Source: Xanthomonas hydrangeae (GTDB lineage Bacteria; Pseudomonadota; Gammaproteobacteria; Xanthomonadales; Xanthomonadaceae). From it: a stretch of 64,000 nt of DNA. Positions within the stretch are counted from its first letter, which is position 1. Each line of letters opens with the position of its first letter. Made by a program: the position numbers and the translations under genes. The notes beneath the pieces are model-generated. The model did no database searches. It worked only from the letters and a program-made list of their open reading frames with translations, and was not told where the DNA came from. The DNA lies in contig LR990730.1 of assembly GCA_905142475.1 (NCBI GenBank), positions 2,046,001-2,110,000 of the forward strand. Reading direction: 5' to 3'. This document shows, one piece after another, positions 39,462 through 49,151 of this stretch.

Positions 39462-41842
39462 AGGCGATGCGTCTGCATACCCGTATCGCGGCCTTGGTGG
39501 TCCTGGTCGTGCTCGCCACGCAAGTGCTGACCTTCATCGCAGTGCAGGTCGCCACCGAGCGCAGCGTCAAGGCGCAACTCGGCGAAGAGCTGCAGATCGG
39601 CGAACGCGTCTGGGAGCGCATCAATGTGCGCCGCGACGAGCAGCTGATGCAGTCGGCCTCGGTGCTGGCCGACGATTTCGGGTTCCGTGCGGCGGTGGCC
39701 AGTGGCGATGTGCCGACCATGCAATCGGCATTGCGCAACCACGCCGCACGCATGTCGGCGCAGACCGCAGTGCTGTTGTCGCCGGATGGCGAATTTCTGA
39801 CCGGGCTGGCTGATCTGCCGCAAGCCGAACAATTGCGCGCCGTGCAGACCTTGCTGCAACAAGCGCAGCGCGACGGGCGCGCGGTCGGTGTGGTGGCATT
39901 GGATCAGCGCATCGTGCGGCTGGCGGTGGTGCAGGTACTGGCGCCGAGCCGGGTGGGCTGGATCGCGATCGGCAACGAATCCGGCGATGGGCTTGCGCAG
40001 GACTTCCGTACCACCACCGGGCTGGATGCGACCTTCTTCACCGATGGCCCGCCGGTGCGCGTACTGGCCTCCACGTTGGAGCCGGCTGCGCGCGCCGAGT
40101 TCCCGCAGCAGCTGCCCGCCGCCGAAGCGGGGCAGGGTGAAGCGATCCCGCTGACGCTGGCCGACGCGCGTTACCTGGTCAAACTGCAATCGATTCAGGG
40201 CGACAGTCATGTGCGGGTCGCCTTGCAGGCCTCGTTGGATCGCGCAGTCGCACCGTATCGCATCCTTAAATTGCGCATCCTGGCGCTCGCCGGCCTGGCG
40301 ACGGCTGCTGCGCTCGGCGTGGCGATCTTCCTGGCGCGCAGCGTCAGCAAGCCGGTCGCGCAATTGGTGCAGGCGGCACGGCGCATCCAGCGCGGCGATT
40401 ACCACACCGCGGTGCAGGTGCCGCCCGGACGCGAACTGGCCGAGCTGGCCGACAGCTTCGGGCGCATGCAGCAGCAGATCGCCAGCCGCGAGCAGCACAT
40501 CCTGCATCAGGCGCGCCACGATGCCTTGACCGGCCTGCCCAATCGCATCTGGCTGCTGGAGCGGCTGCAACAGGTGGTCGACCAGACCGTGGCCTCGGGT
40601 GGCACGGCCGCCGTGCTGATCCTGGATCTTGAGCGCTTCAAGGAACTCAACGACAGCCTGGGGCACGACTTCGCCGATCAGGTGCTGGTCGAAGCAGGGC
40701 GCCGCCTGGCCGAGGTCGTGCAGGAGCCTAATATGGTCGGGCGGTTGGGCAGCGACGAATTCATGGTGGTGGTGGCGCAGGCCGATATGACCAGCGTGCA
40801 GCAGGATGCGCAGCGATTGCTGCTGCAGCTGCGTCGCCCACTGGCGTTGCCGCAGGCGCGCATCCAGCTGGAAGCCAGTATCGGCATCGCCTTGATCCCC
40901 GAACACGGCGCCGATCCGGATACCTTGCTGCGGCGCGCCGATATCGCACGTCGCCAGGGCGGCAATGTCATCACCATCGGTGCCAGCAGCGTGTACCGCC
41001 TGGGCCAGGACGAGCAGCATCTGCGTCGTCTAAGGCTCACTGGCGATCTGCGCCAGGCGATTGCCAGCAACGAATTGACCTTGCGCTTCCAGCCCAAGAT
41101 CTGTTTGCGTAGCGATCGCGTCGAACAGGTCGAGGTGCTGGTGCGCTGGCATCACCCGGTGCTCGGGCCGATCGGCCCGGACGAGTTCATTCCGCTCGCC
41201 GAGCATTCCGGGGTGATCCACCCGCTGACCCGCTATGTGCTGGACGAAGCGCTGCGGTGCCAGGCGCAGTGGCGCAGCCAGGGCCTGGAGCTGGGCATGG
41301 CGATCAATCTCTCTGCGCTCGATCTGTCCGACCCCGGCCTGCCGGATTATGTGCGCGGTCGTCTGGAGCATCACGCGGTGGCGGCCGAGCGGGTCACGCT
41401 GGAATTGACAGAAAGCGCGTTGATGCGCGATGTCGAATTCGCGCTGCACATGCTGCATCAGCTGCGCAGCGTCGGCGTGCGCCTGTCCATCGACGACTTC
41501 GGCACCGGCTATTCCTCGCTGGCGCAGCTCAAACGCATGCCGGTCAACGAATTGAAGATCGACAAGAGTTTCGTCATGCAATTGGCCGAAGGCACCGACG
41601 ATGCGTTCATCGTGCGCAGCACGATCGATCTGGGGCATAACCTTGGATTGAGCGTGATCGCCGAAGGCGTGGAAAACGCCACGGCGCTCGGGCTGCTGCG
41701 CAGTTATGGCTGCGACATGGTGCAGGGCTATCTATACGCGCCGCCGCTGGAAGAAGTGCCGTTTGTGGCCTGGTGCATGCGTCAACTCGATCTGGGTCAA
41801 CTCGATCTGGTGCCGGCCGCGCAAGCAGGAGCGCAACGATGA
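39458..41842 (+). CDS. Membrane GGDEF/EAL cyclic-di-GMP protein
   Basis: 794 aa. Two membrane helices (about 9-30 and 270-292) flank a periplasmic sensor of the dCACHE type. A HAMP linker (SKPVAQLVQAARRIQRGDY) leads to GGDEF and EAL domains. The cyclase motif reads GSDEF (about 431) instead of GGDEF. The phosphodiesterase motif reads EVL (about 557) in VEVLVRWHHP, but the other key residues remain: NLS, LELTES, DDFGTGYSSL, LKIDKSF, AEGVE and VQGYL. Hydrolysis of cyclic-di-GMP thus seems likelier than synthesis. ATGA overlap with the cupredoxin gene. Confidence 0.93.
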   Translation: MKAMRLHTRIAALVVLVVLATQVLTFIAVQVATERSVKAQLGEELQIGERVWERINVRRDEQLMQSASVLADDFGFRAAVASGDVPTMQSALRNHAARMSAQTAVLLSPDGEFLTGLADLPQAEQLRAVQTLLQQAQRDGRAVGVVALDQRIVRLAVVQVLAPSRVGWIAIGNESGDGLAQDFRTTTGLDATFFTDGPPVRVLASTLEPAARAEFPQQLPAAEAGQGEAIPLTLADARYLVKLQSIQGDSHVRVALQASLDRAVAPYRILKLRILALAGLATAAALGVAIFLARSVSKPVAQLVQAARRIQRGDYHTAVQVPPGRELAELADSFGRMQQQIASREQHILHQARHDALTGLPNRIWLLERLQQVVDQTVASGGTAAVLILDLERFKELNDSLGHDFADQVLVEAGRRLAEVVQEPNMVGRLGSDEFMVVVAQADMTSVQQDAQRLLLQLRRPLALPQARIQLEASIGIALIPEHGADPDTLLRRADIARRQGGNVITIGASSVYRLGQDEQHLRRLRLTGDLRQAIASNELTLRFQPKICLRSDRVEQVEVLVRWHHPVLGPIGPDEFIPLAEHSGVIHPLTRYVLDEALRCQAQWRSQGLELGMAINLSALDLSDPGLPDYVRGRLEHHAVAAERVTLELTESALMRDVEFALHMLHQLRSVGVRLSIDDFGTGYSSLAQLKRMPVNELKIDKSFVMQLAEGTDDAFIVRSTIDLGHNLGLSVIAEGVENATALGLLRSYGCDMVQGYLYAPPLEEVPFVAWCMRQLDLGQLDLVPAAQAGAQR

Positions 41843-42714
41843 GCAAGTGGGTGCGTGCTGCGTGGTCTGCTGCAGTGTTGGGTTGTTTGGCGCTCATGCC
41901 GACACTGGCGATCGCTGCAGAAGGACGTCTGCTCGCCACCGGCGGCGTGTCGATGATCGAAGGCAGTAGTGGCGGCGGCATCGTGCCGTGGGCCACGCTG
42001 TCGGGCTACGGCACGCGCGATGAACTTGCCACCGTCGTGTTCGCCACCCACGTGGACAGCGGCGATTACCGATTGGATGTGCAGGGCGCCGCGCTCACTG
42101 TCGGCAACCGGTTGGAGTTGTCGCTCGCGCGGCAACGCCTGGATCTGGGCACATTGCAGGACCGATTGGGCTTGCCGTGGAATGCGCTGGGTCAGGACGT
42201 GTTCGGCGCAAAGCTGCGCCTGCATGGCGACCTCGTGTACGGGCGCGCGCCGCAAGTCAGTCTGGGCGTGCAATACAAGCGTTTGCGCAATGGCACGCTG
42301 CCCCTGGCAATCGGTGCGCGCGACGACCACGGCACCGATGTGTACGTCAGCGCCAGCCGGCTGTTTCTGCAAGGCGTTGGCGGTTATCAGCTGTTGCTCA
42401 ACGGTACCCTGCGCGCCACCCGCGCCAATCAGACCGGCTTGCTCGGCTTCGGCGGCGATCGTGGCAACAGCTACCGGTTGGTGGGTGAGGCCAGCGCTGC
42501 GGTGATGCTGTCGCCCTCCCTGGCAGTGGGCGTGGAATATCGAGACAAACCGAATAACCTGGGCTTCGCCCGCGAACAGGCCTGGGCAGACGCATTCGTC
42601 GCCTGGTTTCCCAGCAAGCAGGTGTCGTTCACTGCGGCCTGGGCAGAGCTTGGCGACATCGCCACGCTTACCGATCAACGCGGTCCCTATCTTTCCTTGC
42701 AGGTGGCGTTCTGA
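41839..42714 (+). CDS. DUF3034 outer-membrane-like protein
   Basis: 291 aa. Start at MSKWVRAAWS (41839), after GGAGCGCAACG, overlapping the stop of the GGDEF/EAL gene. Signal peptide ends AIAAEG. The mature chain alternates polar and hydrophobic residues and ends in Phe (LSLQVAF), as in small beta-barrels. VSMIEGSSGGGIVPWATLSG is the DUF3034 signature. Function is unknown. As part of this operon it may give a pore or surface link for the sensor. Confidence 0.8.
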   Translation: MSKWVRAAWSAAVLGCLALMPTLAIAAEGRLLATGGVSMIEGSSGGGIVPWATLSGYGTRDELATVVFATHVDSGDYRLDVQGAALTVGNRLELSLARQRLDLGTLQDRLGLPWNALGQDVFGAKLRLHGDLVYGRAPQVSLGVQYKRLRNGTLPLAIGARDDHGTDVYVSASRLFLQGVGGYQLLLNGTLRATRANQTGLLGFGGDRGNSYRLVGEASAAVMLSPSLAVGVEYRDKPNNLGFAREQAWADAFVAWFPSKQVSFTAAWAELGDIATLTDQRGPYLSLQVAF

Positions 42715-43142
42715 TGAACCGATGGCTGCGCTGCTGCCTGCTTTGCGTGCTGGGCCTGGTGAGCGCCTGCGCCACCACGCAACCGCGCCAGACGCTCTAC
42801 GACGAACTCGGCGGGCAAGCCGGGATCGAAGCGCTGGTGGAAACCATGCTCTCGCGCATTGCCGACGATCAACGCATCGTCGATCAGTTCGCGCGGGTCA
42901 ACATCGTCATGCTCAACGAGCGTCTGGTGCAGAAGTTCTGCCACGTCAGCGATGGGCCATGCCCGGATACCGCCAAGTCGATGAAGCAGGCGCATGCGCA
43001 TCTGGCCATCCGCGAAGGCGATTTCAATGCCTTGGTCGAGGATCTGAACTGGGCGATGGATCAGCGCAAGATTCCGCGCCGCACGCAGAATCGCTTGCTC
43101 GCACGACTGGCGGCAATGCACGGCGACATCGTCAATCACTGA
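42714..43142 (+). CDS. Group 1 truncated haemoglobin-like lipoprotein
   Basis: 142 aa. TGATG overlap with the DUF3034 gene. The lipobox LVSAC places Cys near residue 20, so the protein is anchored to a membrane on the periplasmic side. The globin part begins LYDELGGQAGIEALVETMLS, typical of truncated haemoglobins; the helix with AHAHLAIREGDFNALVEDL holds the likely proximal heme His. Lipidation is unusual for a globin. Binding of oxygen or nitric oxide is expected from the family but not shown. Confidence 0.85.
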   Translation: MNRWLRCCLLCVLGLVSACATTQPRQTLYDELGGQAGIEALVETMLSRIADDQRIVDQFARVNIVMLNERLVQKFCHVSDGPCPDTAKSMKQAHAHLAIREGDFNALVEDLNWAMDQRKIPRRTQNRLLARLAAMHGDIVNH

Positions 43143-43213
43143 CATCCCGTGGGGCATGGTCATGCAGTCGTGCAGAGCCGTACGCACCTACGCTGATCCA
43201 CCGCCCAACCGCC

Positions 43214-44014
43214 TCAATCCAGCGGGCGCACCCGGTGCGATCCGCGCGCCATCAGGCGCAACGCAAGCGCATGCGGCAGCAATCGTAACCCGATATTGAC
43301 CAGGCGATAGCGCCAGCCCGGCACTGCCAGCACCTGTCCGCGCTCCAGTGCCTCGATGCCGTATTCGGCCACGGCATCGGCCTGCAGCCACGCCCAGCGG
43401 GGCAGGGTGGACATCTGCTCGCGTGTGCCGGTGATGTCGTGAAATTCCGACCACGCAAAGCCCGGGCACAGCGCGCAGGCCCTCACTGCACAATCGGCGT
43501 TTTCCAGCGCCAGCGATTCGCTGAAGCGCAGCAGGAAGCTCTTGCTTGCCGCATACAGCGTTTGCCCGTCGGCGCTCGGCGTCAGCGCCGCAAACGAGGC
43601 CACGTTCAGAATGCGGCCCTGGCCACTGGCGCGGATCATCGGCAACAGCCGCCAGGTCAGCTCGCACACCGCGCCCACCATCACCTGCAGAAAGCGCGCA
43701 TGCGTGGCCCAGTCGTTGTGCAGATAGCGGCCCGGCACGCCGTAGCCGGCGTTGTTGACCAAGGTGCCTACCGTCCAGCCATTGCGCTGGATTTGCGCAA
43801 CCAGCATTTCTACCGCCGCAGGGTTAGCCAGATCGGCAGGCAACACTTCGACCCGCACCGACGTCCTTAACTCGTCGGCCAGTGCCTCCAGCCTGTCCAC
43901 CCGGCGCGCAGTCAGGATCAACGGCACGCCACGCCTGGCGTAAGCGCGCGCAATCTCGCGGCCGATGCCGCTGGAGGCGCCGGTGACCAAGGCGAAGACA
44001 GGCGAAACGGACAT
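43214..44014 (-). CDS. Short-chain dehydrogenase/reductase
   Basis: 266-aa NAD(P)-dependent oxidoreductase. Start at MSVSPVFALVTG (44014) after CAGGAACCCGCC. TGASSGIGREIA binds the cofactor, NNAGYG structures the core, and the Ser/Tyr/Lys set lies in LNVASFAAL and YAASKSF. PGFAWSEFHDITGTR marks the classical YqjQ/DltE-type subgroup. The C-terminus is basic and hydrophobic. The gene is divergent from tpiA. Substrate unknown. Confidence 0.88.
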   Translation of the reverse strand: MSVSPVFALVTGASSGIGREIARAYARRGVPLILTARRVDRLEALADELRTSVRVEVLPADLANPAAVEMLVAQIQRNGWTVGTLVNNAGYGVPGRYLHNDWATHARFLQVMVGAVCELTWRLLPMIRASGQGRILNVASFAALTPSADGQTLYAASKSFLLRFSESLALENADCAVRACALCPGFAWSEFHDITGTREQMSTLPRWAWLQADAVAEYGIEALERGQVLAVPGWRYRLVNIGLRLLPHALALRLMARGSHRVRPLD

Positions 44015-44126
44015 GGCGGGTTCCTGGTGGAGAGGGGATGGGACAGGCAATGGACAGAAGTGTGCCGGCTGCCGACAGGGCATGGGCTATTCTGTCGCCT
44101 GTCTTCCACTCAGGAACCTGCGCCTG

Positions 44127-44882
44127 ATGCGTCGAAAACTCGTTGCCGGAAATTGGAAGCTGCATGGCAGCCGCGCCTTCGCCACCGAACTGGTGGCCCA
44201 GATTGCCGCGCACATGCCCCTGGAGGGTGTCGATGTCGTCATCCTGCCACCACTGCCTTACCTCGGCGATCTGATCGAGGATTTCGAGGAGCATCATCTG
44301 TGCTTCGGTGCGCAGGACGTCAGCAGTAACGAAAAGGGCGCCTACACCGGCGAGGTCTCGGCCACGATGCTGGTCGATGTCGGCGCCGAGTACGGGCTGG
44401 TCGGCCACTCCGAACGTCGCCAGTACCATCAGGAAAGCAGCGAGTTGGTGGCGCGTAAATTCGCCGCCGCCATGCACGCCGGGTTGATCCCGGTGCTGTG
44501 CGTGGGCGAATCGTTGGAGCAGCGCGAAGCGGGCCAGACCGAGGCGGTGCTGCGCGCTCAGCTCGCGCCGGTGCTGGCCCTGGTCGGCAGCGAAGGCTTT
44601 GCGCGTGCCGTGCTCGCCTATGAACCGATCTGGGCCATTGGTACCGGCCGTACTGCCAGCCCTGAGCAGGCCCAGGCTGTGCACGCCTTCCTGCGTGGCG
44701 AAGTCGCGAAGGCGGATGCTAGAATTGCCGATTCGCTGCCCATCGTGTACGGGGGCAGTGTCAAGCCCGACAACGCCAAAGAGCTGTTCGCACAGCCCGA
44801 TGTCGACGGCGGGCTGGTCGGAGGCGCATCACTGGTCGCCGAAGATTTCCTGGCCATCGCACGCGCGGCGGCCGCTTGTTAA
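44127..44882 (+). CDS. tpiA: Triosephosphate isomerase
   Basis: 251 aa glycolytic TIM barrel. Start at MRRKLVAGNWKLHG (44127) after CAGGAACC. Asn and Lys of AGNWKLHG, the electrophile His in GLVGHSERRQYH, the base Glu in AYEPIWAIGTGRTAS and the C-terminal YGGSVKPDNAKEL are present. secG follows 33 bp later in the same unit. Confidence 0.97.
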   Translation: MRRKLVAGNWKLHGSRAFATELVAQIAAHMPLEGVDVVILPPLPYLGDLIEDFEEHHLCFGAQDVSSNEKGAYTGEVSATMLVDVGAEYGLVGHSERRQYHQESSELVARKFAAAMHAGLIPVLCVGESLEQREAGQTEAVLRAQLAPVLALVGSEGFARAVLAYEPIWAIGTGRTASPEQAQAVHAFLRGEVAKADARIADSLPIVYGGSVKPDNAKELFAQPDVDGGLVGGASLVAEDFLAIARAAAAC

Positions 44883-44915
44883 CCCATTAAGTTTTGTCCG
44901 GGGACGGATTTCGAA

Positions 44916-45389
44916 ATGCTGATGTTGATCCTCAATGTGGTCTACGTGCTGGTCGCGCTGGCGATGATTGCGCTGATCCTGATGCAGCGTGGCGCTGGTG
45001 CGGCAGCGGGCTCCGGTTTCGGTGCCGGTGCGTCGGGCACCGTGTTCGGTTCGCAGGGTGCGTCCAACTTCCTGTCCAAGTCGACCAAGTGGCTGGCGGT
45101 GGTGTTTTTCAGCATCAGCCTGTTCATGGCGTGGTACGCCACCCATGGCGCGCGTCCCACCGATCAGAATCTTGGCGTGATGTCACAGTCGGCCACCCCG
45201 GCACCGGCCGCCGCCGGCGAGCTGACTCAGCCGTTGCCGCAGGCACCAGCCGCGGGCGCAGTGCCGACCGCTCCGTCGCAGCCATCGCCTGCCGCTGTTC
45301 CGGCCGCAGCGCCAGCGCAGTCCGCACCGGCGCAACAAGCGCCTGCGGCACGCGAAGAAAACGCTTCAGAACCAGCACAAAAACGCTGA
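44916..45389 (+). CDS. secG: Preprotein translocase subunit SecG
   Basis: 157 aa inner-membrane partner of SecYE. Two membrane helices: about 2-22 (LILNVVYVLVALAMIALILM) and 52-72, joined by a Gly-rich loop (QRGAGAAAGSGFGAGASGTV ending GSQGASNFLSK), the SecG hallmark. The tail is longer than in E. coli (110 aa), an Ala/Pro-rich stretch likely unstructured. It is followed at once by tRNA-Leu, as in E. coli (secG-leuU). Confidence 0.94.
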   Translation: MLMLILNVVYVLVALAMIALILMQRGAGAAAGSGFGAGASGTVFGSQGASNFLSKSTKWLAVVFFSISLFMAWYATHGARPTDQNLGVMSQSATPAPAAAGELTQPLPQAPAAGAVPTAPSQPSPAAVPAAAPAQSAPAQQAPAAREENASEPAQKR

Positions 45390-45438
45390 AGCCGGTTACA
45401 ATACGCTGCGCACTGGGATGCCCAGCGGCGCAACGTAT

Positions 45439-45523
45439 GCCCAGGTGGCGGAATTGGTAGACGCACTACCTTGAGGTGGTAGCGATTTAGGTCGTAGGGG
45501 TTCGAGTCCCCTCTTGGGCACCA
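45439..45523 (+). tRNA. tRNA-Leu (GAG)
   Basis: 85 nt with a leucine-type long variable arm. Acceptor GCCCAGG pairs with CTTGGGC; the anticodon stem CTACC/GGTAG encloses loop TTGAGGT, so the anticodon is GAG. GGGTTCGAGTCCC forms the T arm and CCA is encoded (45521-45523). TACAAT at 45397-45402 may be its -10 box. Confidence 0.96.
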
Positions 45524-45629
45524 TTGTTTGGCTGCAGTTCCTGCGCACCGTGGCGATGCCACGCGCGGGTCCTGCTTATACCCCATGCCGGCACGCGGCG
45601 CGTGCGGGCAAAGGCAAGAGAGAATCGCT

Positions 45630-45986
45630 GTGCTGGCCGAATATTTGCCGAGTCTGCTGTTTCTGATCGTCGCCACCGGTATCGGCATCACATTGATGTT
45701 GATCGGCCGGTTCCTCGGTCCGCGTAGCCCCGATGCACGCAAGCTCTCGCCGTACGAGTGTGGCTTCGAGGCATTCGAAGACGCGCGCATGAAGTTCGAC
45801 GTGCGCTACTACCTGATCGCGATCCAGTTCATCGTGTTCGATCTGGAAATCATCTTCATCGTGCCGTGGACGCAGGTGTTCATGGAGATCGGCGCACGTT
45901 CGCTGGTCACCATGGGGCTGTTCGTCGGCATGTTGTTCCTCGGTTTTATCTACGTCTGGAAGAAGGGAGCGTTGGAATGGGAGTGA
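45630..45986 (+). CDS. nuoA: NADH-quinone oxidoreductase subunit A
   Basis: 118-aa membrane subunit near the quinone site. GTG at 45630, after AAGAGAGAATC; upstream in-frame codons overlap the tRNA region. Three helices; the quinone-site loop carries [20 protein letters not shown] with its conserved Cys. [20 protein letters not shown] closes the protein. First of 14 genes that together encode Complex I. nuoB starts inside it. Confidence 0.95.
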   Translation: MLAEYLPSLLFLIVATGIGITLMLIGRFLGPRSPDARKLSPYECGFEAFEDARMKFDVRYYLIAIQFIVFDLEIIFIVPWTQVFMEIGARSLVTMGLFVGMLFLGFIYVWKKGALEWE

Positions 45987-46531
45987 TTCAGACCCTCGAT
46001 CGTCTGATGACCAATCCGATGCCGGAAGGTCGGTTGGACGACATCCTGCGCCCGGAAGGCGAGAATCCGCTGCTCGAAAAGGGCTACGTGACCACCAGCG
46101 TCGATGCGCTGTTGAATTGGGCGCGTACCGGTTCGATGTGGCCGATGACCTTCGGTCTGGCCTGCTGCGCAGTCGAGATGATGCATGCCGGCGCGGCGCG
46201 CCTGGACCTGGACCGTTACGGCGTGGTGTTTCGCCCGTCGCCCCGCCAGTCCGACGTGATGATCGTGGCCGGCACGCTGGTCAACAAGATGGCGCCGGCG
46301 CTGCGCAAGGTCTATGACCAGATGCCGGATCCCAAGTGGGTCATCTCGATGGGCAGCTGCGCCAACGGCGGCGGCTATTACCATTATTCGTATTCGGTGG
46401 TGCGCGGTTGCGACCGCATCGTGCCGGTGGACATCTATGTCCCGGGCTGCCCGCCGACCGCCGAGGCGCTGGTCTACGGCATCTTGCAGCTGCAGAAGAA
46501 GATCTGGCGTACCCAGACGATCGCGCGCTGA
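45977..46531 (+). CDS. nuoB: NADH-quinone oxidoreductase subunit B
   Basis: 184 aa, overlapping nuoA by 10 bp; AGGGAG lies just before ATG 45977. Peripheral-arm subunit carrying the terminal 4Fe-4S cluster N2 next to quinone: [20 protein letters not shown] provides the tandem Cys pair, with further Cys in [20 protein letters not shown] and [11 protein letters not shown]. Confidence 0.97.
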   Translation: MGVIQTLDRLMTNPMPEGRLDDILRPEGENPLLEKGYVTTSVDALLNWARTGSMWPMTFGLACCAVEMMHAGAARLDLDRYGVVFRPSPRQSDVMIVAGTLVNKMAPALRKVYDQMPDPKWVISMGSCANGGGYYHYSYSVVRGCDRIVPVDIYVPGCPPTAEALVYGILQLQKKIWRTQTIAR

Positions 46532-46567
46532 TACCCGTCTTCTTCTACCGAGAGCAGCCAAGCCCCC

Positions 46568-47320
46568 ATGGCAGAGCAAGCATCCTCCTTCACTGACCGA
46601 CTTGCGGCACGTTTTGCCGGTGCGCAGATTGCCGTGGCCTTGCCGCGCGGCGAAGTGACGCTGGAAGTCGCGGCTGCCGATTGGCATGCCACCTGTCTGG
46701 CCTTGCGCGACGAGCTCGGTTTCGAGCAGTTGAGCGACCTGTGCGGCGTCGATCACCTGGGCTATGGCAGCGACGAGTGGGATACCGCGGACGTGTCGTC
46801 GCAGGGTTTCAGTCGTGGTGTCGAAGGCAAGGCGGTCGGGCGTTTCGCCTGGGGTGAATTTCCCAGCCAGGAAAGCTCCGATGGCGCCCACCCGCAGCAC
46901 ATGCCCAAGCAGCGTTTTGCGGTCGTCGCCCAGCTGATTTCCTACCAGCACAACCAGCGTCTGCGTGTGCGTTGCTACGCCCCTGACGAGCAGGTGCCGG
47001 TGGTGGCCTCGTTGACCGATATCTGGCCGGGCGTGAACTGGTTCGAGCGCGAAGCCTTCGATCTGTTCGGCATTGTGTTCGACGGTCACCCGGATCTGCG
47101 TCGCATCCTGACCGACTACGGATTCGTCGGCCATCCGTTCCGCAAGGATTTCCCGCTGATCGGCAACGTCGAAGTGCGTTACGACGAAGAGAAAAAGCGC
47201 GTGGTGTACGAGCCGGTGACCTCGGTCGAGCCACGCGTCGGTGTGCCGCGCGTGATTCGCGACGATGCCCGTTATGAGACTGCCGCTGGTGAAGTGGGCA
47301 AGTCGGAGACTGCCAAGTGA
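46568..47320 (+). CDS. nuoC: NADH-quinone oxidoreductase subunit C
   Basis: 250-aa peripheral-arm subunit, a separate gene here (fused to nuoD in E. coli). The signature [20 protein letters not shown] and [18 protein letters not shown] identify it. A loop around 75-110 ([16 protein letters not shown]) is an insertion relative to shorter versions. Ends in a GTGA overlap with nuoD. Confidence 0.96.
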   Translation: MAEQASSFTDRLAARFAGAQIAVALPRGEVTLEVAAADWHATCLALRDELGFEQLSDLCGVDHLGYGSDEWDTADVSSQGFSRGVEGKAVGRFAWGEFPSQESSDGAHPQHMPKQRFAVVAQLISYQHNQRLRVRCYAPDEQVPVVASLTDIWPGVNWFEREAFDLFGIVFDGHPDLRRILTDYGFVGHPFRKDFPLIGNVEVRYDEEKKRVVYEPVTSVEPRVGVPRVIRDDARYETAAGEVGKSETAK

Positions 47321-48624
47321 GTGAGTTCCACCAGGCGAGCGCCGCCTTCGCTAGCAATCCTGTCGAAAGCAAGCAGGAAATCCGCAATTACACGATGAAC
47401 TTCGGCCCGCAGCATCCTGCGGCGCACGGCGTGCTGCGCTTGATCCTGGAAATGGACGGCGAAACCGTGGTGCGTGCCGATCCGCATATCGGCCTGCTGC
47501 ACCGTGGCACCGAGAAGCTGGCCGAGTCCAAGCCGTTCAACCAGTCGGTTCCGTACATGGACCGCCTGGATTACGTGTCGATGATGTGCAACGAGCACGC
47601 TTACGTGCGCGCGATCGAGTCCCTGATGGGCATCGAGGCGCCCGAGCGTGCGCAGTACATCCGCACGATGTTCGACGAGATCACCCGCATCAAGAACCAC
47701 CTGATGTGGCTGGGCTCCAACGCGCTCGACCTGGGTGCGATGGCGGTGATGCTGTATGCGTTCCGCGAGCGCGAAGAGTTGATGGACGTCTACGAGGCGG
47801 TCAGTGGCGCGCGCATGCACGCTGCCTACTATCGCCCCGGTGGCGTGTATCGCGATCTGCCCGATCGCATGCCCAAGTACAAGGAATCGCGTTGGCACAA
47901 GGGCGGGGCGTTGAAGAAGCTCAATGCCGCGCGCGAAGGCTCGATGCTGGATTTCCTCGAGGACTTCACCAATACCTTCCCGTCGCGCGTTGACGAGTAC
48001 GAAACGCTGCTAACCGATAACCGTATCTGGAAGCAGCGCACCGTCGATGTCGGCATCATCAGCCCGGATCTGGCCCGTGCCTGGGGCATGACCGGCCCGA
48101 TGCTGCGTGGCTCCGGTATCGAGTGGGATCTGCGCAAGAAGCAGCCGTATGCCAAGTACGACGCGGTGGAGTTCGATATCCCGGTCGGCACCAACGGCGA
48201 CTGCTACGACCGCTATCTGGTCCGTGTTGCCGAGATGCGTGAATCCAACCGCATCATCAAGCAGTGCGTGACCTGGCTGAAGGCCAATCCTGGCCCGGTC
48301 ATGGTCACCAATTTCAAGGTCGCTCCGCCAAGCCGCGAAGGCATGAAGGACGACATGGAAGCGCTGATCCATCACTTCAAGCTGTTCAGTGAAGGCTATT
48401 GCGTGCCGGCCGGCGAGACCTATTGCGCCGTCGAAGCACCCAAGGGCGAGTTCGGCTGCTACCTGATGTCCGATGGCGCCAACAAGCCGTTCCGCCTGCA
48501 TCTGCGCGCGCCGGGCTTTGCGCATCTGTCCTCGATGGACGCAGTGGTGCGTGGCTATTTGCTGGCCGACGTCGTGGCGATGATCGGTACTTACGATTTG
48601 GTTTTCGGTGAGGTTGACCGATGA
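47317..48624 (+). CDS. nuoD: NADH-quinone oxidoreductase subunit D
   Basis: 435 aa 49-kDa-type subunit forming the quinone pocket with NuoB. GTG at 47317 overlaps nuo[21 protein letters not shown] holds the quinone-binding His; [20 protein letters not shown] and the C-terminal [18 protein letters not shown] follow. Overlaps nuoE (ATGA). Confidence 0.97.
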   Translation: MSEFHQASAAFASNPVESKQEIRNYTMNFGPQHPAAHGVLRLILEMDGETVVRADPHIGLLHRGTEKLAESKPFNQSVPYMDRLDYVSMMCNEHAYVRAIESLMGIEAPERAQYIRTMFDEITRIKNHLMWLGSNALDLGAMAVMLYAFREREELMDVYEAVSGARMHAAYYRPGGVYRDLPDRMPKYKESRWHKGGALKKLNAAREGSMLDFLEDFTNTFPSRVDEYETLLTDNRIWKQRTVDVGIISPDLARAWGMTGPMLRGSGIEWDLRKKQPYAKYDAVEFDIPVGTNGDCYDRYLVRVAEMRESNRIIKQCVTWLKANPGPVMVTNFKVAPPSREGMKDDMEALIHHFKLFSEGYCVPAGETYCAVEAPKGEFGCYLMSDGANKPFRLHLRAPGFAHLSSMDAVVRGYLLADVVAMIGTYDLVFGEVDR

Positions 48625-49148
48625 AGGCGACGGGTAATTTCGAAGCGGCGCGCGACGTCGATCCGCAGGTAGTGCTGAGCGAGAAGACGCGCGCGCACAT
48701 CGATCATTGGCTGAGCAAGTTTCCGCCCGACCGCAAGCGTTCGGCGGTGCTGCAGGGTCTGCATGCTGCGCAAGAGCAGAACCAGGGCTGGCTCACCGAT
48801 GAGTTGATCGTCGGCGTGGCCAAGTATCTGGAACTGCCGCCGGTGTGGGCCTACGAGGTCGCCAGCTTCTACTCCATGTTCGAGACCGAAAAGGTCGGCC
48901 GCCACAACGTGGCGTTCTGCACCAACATCAGCTGCTGGCTCAACGGCGCCGAGGATCTGCTGGCGCACGCCGAGAAGAAACTGGGGTGCAAGCTGGGGCA
49001 GTCGACCGCCGATGGCCGGGTCTACCTCAAGCGCGAAGAAGAGTGCCTGGCGGCCTGCTCTGCAGCGCCGATGATGGTCATCAACGGCCATTACCACGAG
49101 CACCTGACGAAAGAGAAGGTCGACGCGCTGCTGGACGGGCTGGAGTAA
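48621..49148 (+). CDS. nuoE: NADH-quinone oxidoreductase subunit E
   Basis: 175-aa thioredoxin-like subunit that carries the 2Fe-2S cluster N1a. Cys ligands: the pair in [11 protein letters not shown] and the pair in [20 protein letters not shown]. Works with NuoF in the NADH-oxidising module. Confidence 0.96.
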   Translation: MKATGNFEAARDVDPQVVLSEKTRAHIDHWLSKFPPDRKRSAVLQGLHAAQEQNQGWLTDELIVGVAKYLELPPVWAYEVASFYSMFETEKVGRHNVAFCTNISCWLNGAEDLLAHAEKKLGCKLGQSTADGRVYLKREEECLAACSAAPMMVINGHYHEHLTKEKVDALLDGLE

Positions 49149-49151
49149 GAC

